Source: an uncultured Eubacteriales bacterium
GTDB lineage: Bacteria; Bacillota; Clostridia; Oscillospirales; Oscillospiraceae
Assembly (NCBI GenBank): GCA_900315595.1
Contig: OMZQ01000002.1
Location: 86,069-150,068, forward strand
Length of the DNA: 64,000 bases
Direction: 5' to 3'
In this document: piece after piece, positions 35,578 through 44,057 of the stretch
Layout of the letters: the number at the start of each line of letters is the position of its first letter
Numbering within the stretch: the first letter of the stretch is position 1
Notes under the pieces: generated by a model
Databases searched by the model: none
What the model was told of the DNA's origin: nothing
The model's input: only the letters and a program-made list of their open reading frames with translations
Made by a program: the position numbers and the translations under genes

Positions 35578-37557
35578 TTGGAAAAGGCTGCAGAGGCAAC
35601 TGAGCGTATCCTTGTTTGTCTGTCTTCTTCCCCATCAAACCACAAGGTCATTTCCGCTGCGGTGAAGATGGCGGAGGCTTTCCACGCCGCGCTGACGGCA
35701 ATCTACGTAAAAACGGAGCGTTATGATGCGCTTTCAGACGCGGATAAGGCAAGGCTGCAAAAAAACACCCGTCTTGCGGAGCAGAACGGCGCGTTCGTTG
35801 CTACGGTCATCGGAAATGACGTCGCGGTACAAATAGCAGAGTATGCCCATATCTCCGGGACAACGAAGATCGTGGTAGGTCGAAGCGGCACGAAACGACA
35901 GCACGTTTGGAGCAAGGCGTCCCTTACGGAGCAGATCATATTGAACGCCCCGGGTCTGGACGTCTATATCATTCCGGATTCCGCAGTGGACTTAAAAAAG
36001 CAGACCAGCCAATTCCGCCTGCCCGATCAGATTCGGCTGACCTGGAAGGACTCGCTGGTGACGCTGCTGCTGCTTCTTGGCGCCACCTGCATTGGGCTGC
36101 TGTTTACACGGTTCGGCTTCTCCGAAGCAAATATCATCACGGTCTTTATCCTTATCGTACTGATCATCGCCGCCACCACGCTTAACCCGATCTATAGCGC
36201 CGTGAGCTCTCTGGCCAGCGTTCTGCTGTTCAACTACTTCTTTATCGCGCCGACCTTCAGTTTTAACACCTACGAGCCGGAGTATGCCGTTACCTTTGGG
36301 ATCATGCTGATCTCATCCCTGATCACGGGCAGCCTTGCAAACAAGATGAAGGCAAACGCCCGTCAATCCGCCCGTGAGGCCTTTCGGGCAAAGGTTCTGT
36401 TCGATACGAATCAGATGCTGCAGAAGGCAGCGACAGCAAGCGACGTACTCCGCATCACTGCCCGGCAGGCGACAGCCCTGGTGGAACGAACTGCAGTCAT
36501 CTATGCCAGAGAAACCGATGAAAGCCTCATGACCGAGTCCATTTTCGGTCCGTCGGAGAGCGAGGAGGGCAATCTTTCCCCGGATCAAAACGAGGCGGCA
36601 ATCGCGGCCTGGACTTATCGGCATCAGCAGTCTGCCGGCGTTCATGAGGAGCAATATGGGAAGTCAAAGTCCCTGTATCGGCCAATCTGTATCAACGGGT
36701 ACTGCTATGGTGTGCTCTGCATCCGCCTGGGCGGTCAGCCAATGGAGGCCTTCTCCGACAGCGTGCTGACCTCGATTCTGGGCGAGTGCGCGCTGGCACT
36801 GGAAAGCCTGCGCAATGCCGAGGAAAAGGAGCAGGCCGCAATCGCGGTCCGGAACGAGCAGCTCCGCTCCAATCTTCTGCGTTCCATTTCCCATGACATT
36901 CGTACGCCGCTGACGTCAATTTCCGGAAATGCCAGCAATCTGCTGTCCCATTATCGGCAGCTCGACGCTGATACGCTGGAGCAGGCCTTTTCCGATATCT
37001 ACGACGATTCGGAGTGGCTGATCAACCTGGTCGAGAATCTGCTCTCTATCTCCCGCATAGAAAACGGTCAGATGGATCTGCATCTTGCCCCGGAGGTTGT
37101 AAGCGACGTGGTGGAGGAGGCTGTCCAGCACGCGGATCGTAACGCGTCACAGCACGAAATCATCCAAATTGCCCCTTCGGAGGAGATTCTGATTGCCCGG
37201 ATGGACGCCAGGCTGATCACGCAGGTACTGATCAACCTGATCAACAACGCAATCAAGAACACGCCGATTGGATCAAAAATCGTGATTCGGAGCGAGCGGA
37301 CAGAGGACTGCATCCAAATCAGCGTCAGCGACAACGGGCCGGGGATTCCGGACGACAAGAAGCCGCATATTTTTGAAATGTTTTATACCGGGCAGAGCAA
37401 GGTCTCCGATGGCAGAAGAGGCCTCGGTCTCGGTCTTGCTCTGTGCAAGTCCATTGTAGAAGCCCACGAGGGCACGATCATGCTGACCGACAATGAGCCA
37501 AGCGGCTGCCGCTTTACCTTTACTTTGCCCAGGAGGGAGGTCACAGTCCATGAATAA
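35578..37557 (+). CDS. KdpD-like sensor histidine kinase lacking the N-terminal KdpD domain
   Basis: A membrane kinase of about 659 residues if read from the TTG at 35578, which has GAGGAGAGGT upstream; a GTG at 35545 is less likely. Domain order is a UspA-like domain (ERILVCLSSSPSNHKVISAA to about 140), a four-helix DUF4118 membrane unit (DSLVTLLLLLGATCIGLLFT, NYFFIAPTFSFNTYEP), a GAF-like region, HisKA with SISHDIRTPLTSISG and HATPase with GLGLALCKSIVEAHEG. This matches the latter two thirds of KdpD. The P-loop KdpD domain that normally starts the protein is absent. It probably senses potassium or ionic conditions and signals to the regulator that overlaps its end. Confidence 0.88.
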   Translation: MEKAAEATERILVCLSSSPSNHKVISAAVKMAEAFHAALTAIYVKTERYDALSDADKARLQKNTRLAEQNGAFVATVIGNDVAVQIAEYAHISGTTKIVVGRSGTKRQHVWSKASLTEQIILNAPGLDVYIIPDSAVDLKKQTSQFRLPDQIRLTWKDSLVTLLLLLGATCIGLLFTRFGFSEANIITVFILIVLIIAATTLNPIYSAVSSLASVLLFNYFFIAPTFSFNTYEPEYAVTFGIMLISSLITGSLANKMKANARQSAREAFRAKVLFDTNQMLQKAATASDVLRITARQATALVERTAVIYARETDESLMTESIFGPSESEEGNLSPDQNEAAIAAWTYRHQQSAGVHEEQYGKSKSLYRPICINGYCYGVLCIRLGGQPMEAFSDSVLTSILGECALALESLRNAEEKEQAAIAVRNEQLRSNLLRSISHDIRTPLTSISGNASNLLSHYRQLDADTLEQAFSDIYDDSEWLINLVENLLSISRIENGQMDLHLAPEVVSDVVEEAVQHADRNASQHEIIQIAPSEEILIARMDARLITQVLINLINNAIKNTPIGSKIVIRSERTEDCIQISVSDNGPGIPDDKKPHIFEMFYTGQSKVSDGRRGLGLGLALCKSIVEAHEGTIMLTDNEPSGCRFTFTLPRREVTVHE

Positions 37558-38251
37558 GCCCCTGATTCTTGTGGTTGAAGACGATACGCCAGTGCGCAAT
37601 CTGATGGTCACAACCCTGAAAACCCACGATTACCGATTCCTGACCGCACCGAAAGGAGAGGACGCGATCATGCTGGCCTCCTCCCACAACCCCGACGTGA
37701 TCTTCCTCGACCTGGGCCTTCCGGATATGGATGGGGTCGAAGTGATCCGACGGATCAGAAGCTGGTCCAATCTGCCCATTATCGTCATCAGCGCCCGCAG
37801 CGAGGACACGGATAAAATTGAAGCACTGGACGCCGGCGCGGACGATTATCTGACAAAGCCCTTCTCCGTGGAGGAACTGCTGGCACGGCTGCGCGTAACG
37901 CTTCGGCGTCTGGCCATGATGAACCCGGACGGGGCGACGGACAAATCCGTCTATACCAACGGTGCGTTGACCATCGACTATTCCGCCGGCTGTGCCGCGC
38001 TTCGGGGAGAGGAACTGAAGCTGACCCCAATCGAATACAAGCTTCTCTGCCTGTTGGCGAAAAACACCGGCAAGGTATTGACGCACACCTATATCACGCA
38101 AAAAATCTGGGGCAGAAGCTGGGATAACGACATCGCATCGCTCCGGGTCTTTATGGCGACCCTGCGGAAAAAATTGGAATCCGCTCCGAATTCTCCCCAA
38201 TTCATCCAGACCCACATCGGCATCGGCTATCGTATGCTGCGGGTAGAATAG
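37550..38251 (+). CDS. KdpE-like OmpR-family response regulator
   Basis: A 233-residue regulator. The receiver domain has VVEDD near the start, the phospho-acceptor aspartate in VIFLDLGLPDMDG and lysine in LTKPFSVEELL. The C-terminal winged helix is of the OmpR type (LTPIEYKLLCLLAKNTGKVL, ASLRVFMATLRKKLE). The start at 37550 overlaps the kinase gene by eight bases. It is expected to control the adjacent ktr genes; the direct repeat at 33202-33232 is a candidate target. Confidence 0.9.
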   Translation: MNKPLILVVEDDTPVRNLMVTTLKTHDYRFLTAPKGEDAIMLASSHNPDVIFLDLGLPDMDGVEVIRRIRSWSNLPIIVISARSEDTDKIEALDAGADDYLTKPFSVEELLARLRVTLRRLAMMNPDGATDKSVYTNGALTIDYSAGCAALRGEELKLTPIEYKLLCLLAKNTGKVLTHTYITQKIWGRSWDNDIASLRVFMATLRKKLESAPNSPQFIQTHIGIGYRMLRVE

Positions 38252-38409
38252 AGCTCCGGCATTGCCAAGGAAAGCAGAGCTTGTGATCCGCTCTGAAAGC
38301 GGTTTCCATGCGAAGATGATATTTCGTCTTGCACGGCGCTCTTCGTGTAAAACGGCAAAAGGTCGCTGCCCTCCGCCGGGGGGCAATTCATGCGGAAACG
38401 CACACAATA

Positions 38410-38442
38410 CCCCCGACGGATCGGAATGCGATCCGTCGGGGG
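38410..38442. terminator. Hairpin between convergent genes
   Basis: A perfect 14-bp stem (38410-38423 with 38429-38442) and a five-base loop. Neither side has a long T tract, but position between the response regulator and a convergent gene fits a shared terminator. Confidence 0.6.
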
Positions 38443-38459
38443 CTGCGTTTAGGCGGCGA

Positions 38460-38804
38460 TCATTCGACGCCGGTGACCTGCGCAGAGATGGAATAGCCGC
38501 TATTGGTCACGGCAACCGTCAGGTGGGCGGTTTTGTAGCCCGCGGCTGTAACGGTCACGGTATAGGTCGTGGTGCCAACGGCGGGATAACCGCCCAGGCC
38601 GCTGCGGTTGAGCATGAACAGCGGGCTGGAGCTGCCGAGATAATAGGTATCCGCGTCGTAGGGATAGCTCGAGGTCCGGGTATAGGCCGTGTCGCCGACG
38701 GTGATCCCGGTGATCGCCCGGATCCAGATCATCGCCTCGGTTTGATCGGCGCTGTAACCGTCGGAATCAACCTCTCCCCTCCCGAATCCGGATACGATTA
38801 GCAA
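38460..38804 (-). CDS. Orphan Ig-like/DUF1533-type domain fragment
   Basis: An open frame of 114 codons whose real start is uncertain; a TTG at 38804 begins the frame but has no ribosome site, while GGGAGGGGAGAGG lies inside it. The encoded segment AITGITVGDTAYTRTSSYPY and the end TTYTVTVTAAGYKTAHLTVA resemble the Hemoblobin-interacting/DUF1533 beta-sandwich that occurs as repeats in large cell-surface proteins. No signal peptide or anchor is present. It looks like the detached C-terminal domain of such a protein, yet a strong promoter lies directly upstream, so a short product may still be made. Confidence 0.45.
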   Translation of the reverse strand: MLIVSGFGRGEVDSDGYSADQTEAMIWIRAITGITVGDTAYTRTSSYPYDADTYYLGSSSPLFMLNRSGLGGYPAVGTTTYTVTVTAAGYKTAHLTVAVTNSGYSISAQVTGVE

Positions 38805-38814
38805 TCGCTATCTA

Positions 38815-38843
38815 ATATTAGCATACACTAACACAAAAGTCAA
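38815..38843 (-). promoter_or_regulatory. Promoter upstream of the orphan domain fragment
   Basis: TTGACT (38843-38838) and TAATAT (38820-38815) with a 17-base spacer on the minus strand. It would start RNA inside the beginning of the annotated frame. Confidence 0.55.
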
Positions 38844-38900
38844 CCGACGATTCCGCGAAAACGGATTCGGAATCATGAACCAGTGTGCAAAAGATGATGG

Positions 38901-38929
38901 TTGCTATTTTGGAAGCGGTGTGTTACAAT
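38901..38929 (+). promoter_or_regulatory. Promoter of the DUF3737 gene
   Basis: TTGCTA (38901-38906) and TACAAT (38924-38929) with a 17-base spacer, followed by a GGAGG ribosome site before 38959. Confidence 0.6.
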
Positions 38930-38958
38930 AACGAAAACAAAAAACTGGAGGCAAATCC

Positions 38959-39795
38959 ATGAAATTGATTGAAAACCAGACGCTCGATCAGGAACGCGCA
39001 CTTTACGGCGTACAGGACGTCACCCTGCGCAACATCCGCTTTGACGGCCCTGCCGACGGCGAGAGCGCACTGAAGGAATGCTCGGACGTTGTGGCGGAGA
39101 ACACCTTCTTCAACCTCCGCTATCCCTGCTGGCACGACCACTATCTGACCATCCGCGACTCCGAGCTGACCGAGGCCTGCCGCGCCTCCCTGTGGTACTG
39201 CGACCACGTGGAGATCACGGGCACCAAGCTCCACGGCATCAAGGCCCTGCGCGAGTGCCGCGACGTTTTGATTACAGATTCCGACATCGAATCCGCAGAG
39301 TTTGGCTGGAGCGTGGACAACCTGACGGTGCGCAACTGCACGGCCAAGGGTGAATACTTCATGCTCCGCTGCCGCAATCTGGACTTCTCCGGCGTCCGTC
39401 TGAAGGGCAAATACTCCTTCCAGTACCTGGAAAACGCCGTCTTTGACAACTGCGACTTCGACACCAAGGACTGTCTCTGGCATTCCCGCAACGTGACCGT
39501 GAAAAACAGCACGATCAAGGGTGAGTATCTGGCCTGGTACGCCGATCATCTGACCCTGATCAACTGCACGATCATCGGAACCCAGCCGCTGTGCTACTGC
39601 ACGAATCTGAAGCTGATCGACTGCAAGATGATCGACACCGACCTGAGCTTCGAGCGCTCCGAGGTAGAGGCGAACTTGCTCTGCCCCATCGACAGCGTGA
39701 AGAATCCCCTGCGCGGCAAGATCACTGCGCCGGAGATCGGCGAGATCATCTTTGATATTCCCGAAGCCCACGGCGAGGTCGTCGTCACGGGCTGA
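38959..39795 (+). CDS. DUF3737 family right-handed beta-helix protein
   Basis: A 278-residue cytoplasmic protein built of short repeats such as LTIRDSELTEACRASLWYCD, VEITGTKLHGIKALRECRDV and VTVKNSTIKGEYLAWYADHL. The pattern and length match the DUF3737 family, whose members form a beta-helix like pectate-lyase folds but have no known activity. No signal peptide or membrane segment is present. It has its own promoter and a terminator, so it is a single-gene unit. Function is unknown. Confidence 0.85.
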   Translation: MKLIENQTLDQERALYGVQDVTLRNIRFDGPADGESALKECSDVVAENTFFNLRYPCWHDHYLTIRDSELTEACRASLWYCDHVEITGTKLHGIKALRECRDVLITDSDIESAEFGWSVDNLTVRNCTAKGEYFMLRCRNLDFSGVRLKGKYSFQYLENAVFDNCDFDTKDCLWHSRNVTVKNSTIKGEYLAWYADHLTLINCTIIGTQPLCYCTNLKLIDCKMIDTDLSFERSEVEANLLCPIDSVKNPLRGKITAPEIGEIIFDIPEAHGEVVVTG

Positions 39796-39810
39796 CGCGT
39801 CCAAAACACT

Positions 39811-39851
39811 GCACAAAAAATCAGCGGGTGGCGCCCGCTGATTTTTTGTGC
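39811..39851. terminator. Bidirectional intrinsic terminator
   Basis: An 18-bp perfect stem (39811-39828 with 39834-39851), including an A tract on one side and a T tract on the other. It serves both the DUF3737 gene and the convergent SLH-protein gene. Confidence 0.92.
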
Positions 39852-39859
39852 TGCAGGAA

Positions 39860-42800
39860 TTACGGATAGGCCCGGTACAGGAAGGTCACGATCTGGCCTC
39901 GGGTACAGGTCTTTGCCGGAGAGAACTTGGTCTTGGAGGTGCCGTTGGTGATGCCCTTCTCCACGGCCCAGAGGATGGCGTCGTAGCTGTAGGCCGTCTC
40001 GCTGACGTCGGTGAAGGGGTTCTCGACGGTCTCATGCTCCGGCTCGCTCTCTGCGCGCCAGAGGAAGGTCACGACCTGCTCACGGGTGCAGGGATCTCCA
40101 ACGCCGAACTTCGTCTTGCTCTTGCCGTTCGTGATCCCATTCTCGACCGCCCAGAGGACGGCCTTGGTGTAGTATGCGTCAGCCGGAACGTCCTTGAAGG
40201 GGTTCTCGGTATTCGTCGGCTCCTGGCAGCCCTTGGCCCGCCAGAGGAAGGTCACGACCTGCTCGCGCGTGCAGGTGTTGCTCGGGCTGAACTTGGTCTT
40301 GCTCGTGCCGGACGTGACCTGGGGATCGTGGTAATAGGCCCAGAGGACAGCCGTGTAATAGTAGTCTGCTTTGTTCACGTCCGCAAAGGGGTTTGGAAGC
40401 GCATAGGCCTCGGTCTTGGTCTCGCCGCAGCGGGTACAGGTATATTTCTTCACGCCGTCCTCCGTCAGGGTCGCGGGGGTAACGACCACGCCGTCGTCCC
40501 AGGCGTGACCCAGGGCGGGAACCACGGTGCGGATTCGTTCCAGCTCCGCTCCGCAGAGGGAACAGTAGATAGCCACATGATAGCCACCGTCCGCCGTACA
40601 GGTGGGGGCAGTCTCGTTTTCCCGCTGCTCGGGCCCCGGAAGGTGGGCCAGGGCTTTTAGAGTTTTGGTGCTGCTTTCGTCGCAGTCCACACAGGAAAGG
40701 CTCAGGCTCCCGGTATCCGAGCAGGAAGGAGGCGTCAAGGACGCGGTATACCGGTGCGTGCCGCTGTCGAGCTCGCCGAACAGGTAGCTCAGGTTTACGG
40801 CTCCGGTGACGCCCGGCATGCTGCGACGGCCAAACTGCCAGAGGTTCGCGCCGACGCCGACGTTCAGGGTGATCTGCGTATTCGGAGAAAGACTGCCGTC
40901 GGCGTCCGCCCATTTGACCGCCCAGCCGACCTTGTACTTGTAGAATTCATCGGTCAACTTTTCATTCCAGTCGGATTCGTCGGCGCGCAGGCCGGTTGGG
41001 AAGCCGCAATTCTCCAAATATTCGCAGAAGCCGTTGACGACCGCGATCACCTGGTCGCCCGGAAGCGCGGTCAGGACGCTTGCCTGCGGGACCATGAAAA
41101 TGGGAAGCTGGGGATAATATTCCACGTCGATCAGCTTGGAAAGGACGCTGCTGGCCTCGTTCATGGCGTCCTCCCCGGTTTCCGCATTGGACTCATAATA
41201 CAGGCCGTAGGGAACGTCGTTCGCCTCGCAGCCCTTCACGTTTTCCAAATACCGGGAATCGACGCAGAACGCGCCGTTCGCGTCGGTATAGCCGATGCGG
41301 AGGACGGCAAAGTCGATGGCGGGGGCCAGAGCCTGCCAGTCGATCTTGCCCTGCGCCGAACTGACGTCCACGCCCGGCTTTTTCTGCACGCCCGCGCCGC
41401 AGATCGGGCATTCGTCGCCCGGGAGAGGCACGGCGCAGCTATGCGTATAGGTAATATCCCGGTCGCAGTTGCGGCTGTAAAGGAGATAGTTGCCGCCGAA
41501 ATACTTCGACTGGAGCTTTGCCAGACCGCTGCTGCCGGTGTACCAGGTGCTGCGGCAGACGCCCTGCTTCGAATCCGTCGTCCAGATCGTCGCCTCGGAG
41601 ATCTCAACGCCGGCCATCGAGCCGTCGGGGTTGTATGCCACGTCCGTGACCAGAACCGCATGATACGTACCGTTTGTATTGGCGTTCAGGAAGTCGCCGA
41701 CCTGGATCGCGGAATAAGTGCTTGCCTTTTGGGTCCCGTATTTGGTAATGTTCGAGGTGTTGCAGCGAGAGGGCAGGTCCAGCGCCCAGGAGACGAAGGC
41801 GGAGCAATCCGTGCCGTAGGCGGGGCCGCCCCGGCCATAGGTGCAGCGGCTGTTGTAAAAAGCGCTCTCTTCGCTGTTGACAACCGCGAGGAATTCATCC
41901 AGGGATGCGTACCAGGGGACGTAGTGCCCGCCGTAGCTGCCGCCGACCGCCTGACAGTAAGGCAGGCCCTTGTAGGTCTTGCCGGCCTCATAGGTGAAAT
42001 AGCTGCCCCAGCTCTGCACGTTTTTGAGCGGGGTCCAGCGGATCTCCGTCATCTGGCTGGCACGCTTGACGGCGTTCCCGATATTCACCGTGGTCAGAGG
42101 GCGCGGATAGCCCTCCATTTTTTTCGCCAGCTCCGCCTCTGCGGCCTCGTCCAAGTCCTCCAGACCGTCGTGTGAATGCTCGGCTTCCTCGGCCTCGAGG
42201 GCGAGAACCGCGTCCTCGGAAAGTCCGGCGGTTCGGCGTTCTGCTTCCGCCTGCGGCGCGGCAGCGCCGGCGTATTTTACGGGACGAACTGCGCCGCCGA
42301 AGGCATCTCGGAGCGGGATCTGATAATCCTCGCCGCCCTGGGTATAGACCAGCATTCCCCCGTCTGCGGACGGTTCCACGTAGTAGCGCTCCACGCACTC
42401 GGCAAGCAGGCGATCCTCGGCGTAGAGACTGTAATCAAAGAGGCCGCCCGCGGCCCAGATCAGCCCGCAGCCCGTGGGCACGAAGCTCCAAAGGCGCTCG
42501 TCCGTGCGGATCGTCCGAAGCGCGCGGGTGGAAAGCGTAAGCTCCTGCACCGCGCCGTCGGACAGGAAGACCAGACGGCTGCCATCGACCAGATAGAGCT
42601 GGCGGAGCGGGCCCGCGCAGTCTTCCAGATAGACGGTCTCGGTCCCGGATGCAAGCTCATAGCCGACGAGGTCAAAGCGCTCGCCGTGCATCCGGGCAAA
42701 GTAAAGCACGCCGTCCTGATAGTTCAGCCGCGCGGCCTGCCCGGTATAAACGGGCGTATCGCCCCGGTCGGAATCGTAGATCAGACCGTCGTCGCCGACG

Positions 42801-42976
42801 TAGAGCAGGCCGTCTTCCGTTCGGACCATCGTGCCGCCGGCAAGCATGTCGGCGGAGAAGGTGCCAAGCGTGCAGGACGGATCGGGCTGTTCCGCCACGC
42901 CGAAGACGGGAGCTGCCCCCAGCAGCATCAGGCTCGCCAGGATCAGGGCGGTCAGTTTGTGCAGGAGATGCTTCAT
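39860..42976 (-). CDS. SLH-anchored exoprotein with NlpC/P60-like and GH25-like domains
   Basis: A 1038-residue secreted protein. The signal peptide is KHLLHKLTALILASLMLLGA to about residue 27; the start at 42976 follows GGAGG. A propeller-like region follows to about 240. An NlpC/P60-like peptidase region has the cysteine in YGTDCSAFVSWALD and histidine in GTYHAVLVTD. A GH25 lysozyme-like domain begins DVSSAQGKIDWQ, but the usual catalytic D-x-E strand reads LPIFMVPQAS, so it is probably inactive. Two cysteine-containing spacer modules (CTRCGETKTEAYALPN) lead to three SLH repeats at the end (ENPFTDVSETAYSYDAILWA), which bind secondary cell-wall polymer. A role in cell-wall remodelling at the surface is likely. 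Confidence 0.85.
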   Translation of the reverse strand: MKHLLHKLTALILASLMLLGAAPVFGVAEQPDPSCTLGTFSADMLAGGTMVRTEDGLLYVGDDGLIYDSDRGDTPVYTGQAARLNYQDGVLYFARMHGERFDLVGYELASGTETVYLEDCAGPLRQLYLVDGSRLVFLSDGAVQELTLSTRALRTIRTDERLWSFVPTGCGLIWAAGGLFDYSLYAEDRLLAECVERYYVEPSADGGMLVYTQGGEDYQIPLRDAFGGAVRPVKYAGAAAPQAEAERRTAGLSEDAVLALEAEEAEHSHDGLEDLDEAAEAELAKKMEGYPRPLTTVNIGNAVKRASQMTEIRWTPLKNVQSWGSYFTYEAGKTYKGLPYCQAVGGSYGGHYVPWYASLDEFLAVVNSEESAFYNSRCTYGRGGPAYGTDCSAFVSWALDLPSRCNTSNITKYGTQKASTYSAIQVGDFLNANTNGTYHAVLVTDVAYNPDGSMAGVEISEATIWTTDSKQGVCRSTWYTGSSGLAKLQSKYFGGNYLLYSRNCDRDITYTHSCAVPLPGDECPICGAGVQKKPGVDVSSAQGKIDWQALAPAIDFAVLRIGYTDANGAFCVDSRYLENVKGCEANDVPYGLYYESNAETGEDAMNEASSVLSKLIDVEYYPQLPIFMVPQASVLTALPGDQVIAVVNGFCEYLENCGFPTGLRADESDWNEKLTDEFYKYKVGWAVKWADADGSLSPNTQITLNVGVGANLWQFGRRSMPGVTGAVNLSYLFGELDSGTHRYTASLTPPSCSDTGSLSLSCVDCDESSTKTLKALAHLPGPEQRENETAPTCTADGGYHVAIYCSLCGAELERIRTVVPALGHAWDDGVVVTPATLTEDGVKKYTCTRCGETKTEAYALPNPFADVNKADYYYTAVLWAYYHDPQVTSGTSKTKFSPSNTCTREQVVTFLWRAKGCQEPTNTENPFKDVPADAYYTKAVLWAVENGITNGKSKTKFGVGDPCTREQVVTFLWRAESEPEHETVENPFTDVSETAYSYDAILWAVEKGITNGTSKTKFSPAKTCTRGQIVTFLYRAYP

Positions 42977-43029
42977 GGTCAGTCCTCCCAACGTAGTTTT
43001 TCGAGCTTGGATTGATTATTCTGTTCATG

Positions 43030-43058
43030 ATTATATCGCAAACCGGGACCCGCGTCAA
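43030..43058 (-). promoter_or_regulatory. Promoter of the SLH exoprotein gene
   Basis: TTGACG (43058-43053) and TATAAT (43035-43030) with a 17-base spacer on the minus strand, about 55 bases before the start. Confidence 0.75.
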
Positions 43059-43089
43059 GCTTTCGCCTCTTTATTTGGCGCATCGGAAC

Positions 43090-43118
43090 TTGAAATCGGG
43101 TGAAAAATGCTTTATAAT
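43090..43118 (+). promoter_or_regulatory. Promoter of the DUF554 gene
   Basis: TTGAAA (43090-43095) and TATAAT (43113-43118) with a 17-base spacer. It diverges from the SLH gene promoter 32 bases away. Confidence 0.75.
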
Positions 43119-43156
43119 CGGACGCGAAACATAAAAGAAACGGCAGGGATGAATGG

Positions 43157-43864
43157 ATGCTGGCAGTATTTGTGAACACGTTGACCGTACTGATCGGCGG
43201 GTGCTTCGGCCTGGCCGCCCGGAAGCTGATCTCCAGGAAGCTCTCCGAGGCGATCATGCTCGGGATCGGAGCCTGTACGGTCTACATTGGAATCTCCGGC
43301 GCTCTGGCGGGAAGAAATACGCTGGTGCTCGTGCTCTCCGTCGTGATCGGCGGGGCGCTTGGGACCGCGCTGGATCTCGACGGACGGCTTGGGAAGGTCG
43401 GCGGCGTGCTGCAGCGCGCGGCGGACAGGCTGCGCAGGCGAAGGACGGACGGCGCAGAGAAAAAGTCCGACCCGATCCAGGCCTTCGTGACGGCGAGCCT
43501 CCTGTTCTGCGTCGGCTCCATGACGATCGTCGGCTCCCTCAACGCAGGGCTGACGAAGGATTACGAGCTGCTCTACACCAAGAGCATCATGGATCTGATC
43601 TCCTCGGCCATGCTGGCTGCAAGTCTCGGCCCCGGCGTGCTGCTGGCAGCGCCCTTCGTGCTGGTGTTCCAGGGCGGGATCTGCCTGCTGGCCGGGGTGC
43701 TGGCCCCCTATCTGGGCGAATACGCCCGGGGCGAGCTGATCTGCGCGGGCTCGGTATTGATCCTTTTGCTCGGCCTCAACCTGCTGGGCATCAAAAAATT
43801 CAAGGTCGCGGACTATCTGCCCGCTCTGCTGATCGCGCCCCTGCTCTGCCTGGTTTTGAAATAG
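43157..43864 (+). CDS. DUF554 family membrane protein
   Basis: A 235-residue integral membrane protein with about seven hydrophobic segments. It has the typical features of the DUF554 family (YdfK/YqgA-like): VFVNTLTVLIGGCFGLAARK at the N-terminus, IGACTVYIGISGALAG, and VGSMTIVGSLNAGLTKDYEL with KSIMDLISSAMLAASLGPGV. The activity is unknown; the family is often called a putative transporter. A GGCAGGGA element precedes the start. Single-gene unit. Confidence 0.85.
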   Translation: MLAVFVNTLTVLIGGCFGLAARKLISRKLSEAIMLGIGACTVYIGISGALAGRNTLVLVLSVVIGGALGTALDLDGRLGKVGGVLQRAADRLRRRRTDGAEKKSDPIQAFVTASLLFCVGSMTIVGSLNAGLTKDYELLYTKSIMDLISSAMLAASLGPGVLLAAPFVLVFQGGICLLAGVLAPYLGEYARGELICAGSVLILLLGLNLLGIKKFKVADYLPALLIAPLLCLVLK

Positions 43865-43938
43865 ACCCTGCCGGGCGGCTGCTTTTCGGACGATTCAACC
43901 AATTATCCGACTTCAAATACTCCACACTTTGTGAAATC

Positions 43939-43967
43939 TTGACATCGACTTTCGGATATGCTATAAT
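43939..43967 (+). promoter_or_regulatory. Promoter of pruA-rocD
   Basis: Consensus TTGACA (43939-43944) and TATAAT (43962-43967), 17-base spacer, extended TGC before the -10 box. The 5' untranslated region is about 85 bases, in which I see no clear riboswitch. Confidence 0.85.
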
Positions 43968-44057
43968 CCATCAATAGAGGCTTTTCAGTCTTTTGAAAAA
44001 ATCTAACGATCACAGCCCCGACTCGTTTCGCAAGGGTCAAAGATGAAAGGAGGATTT

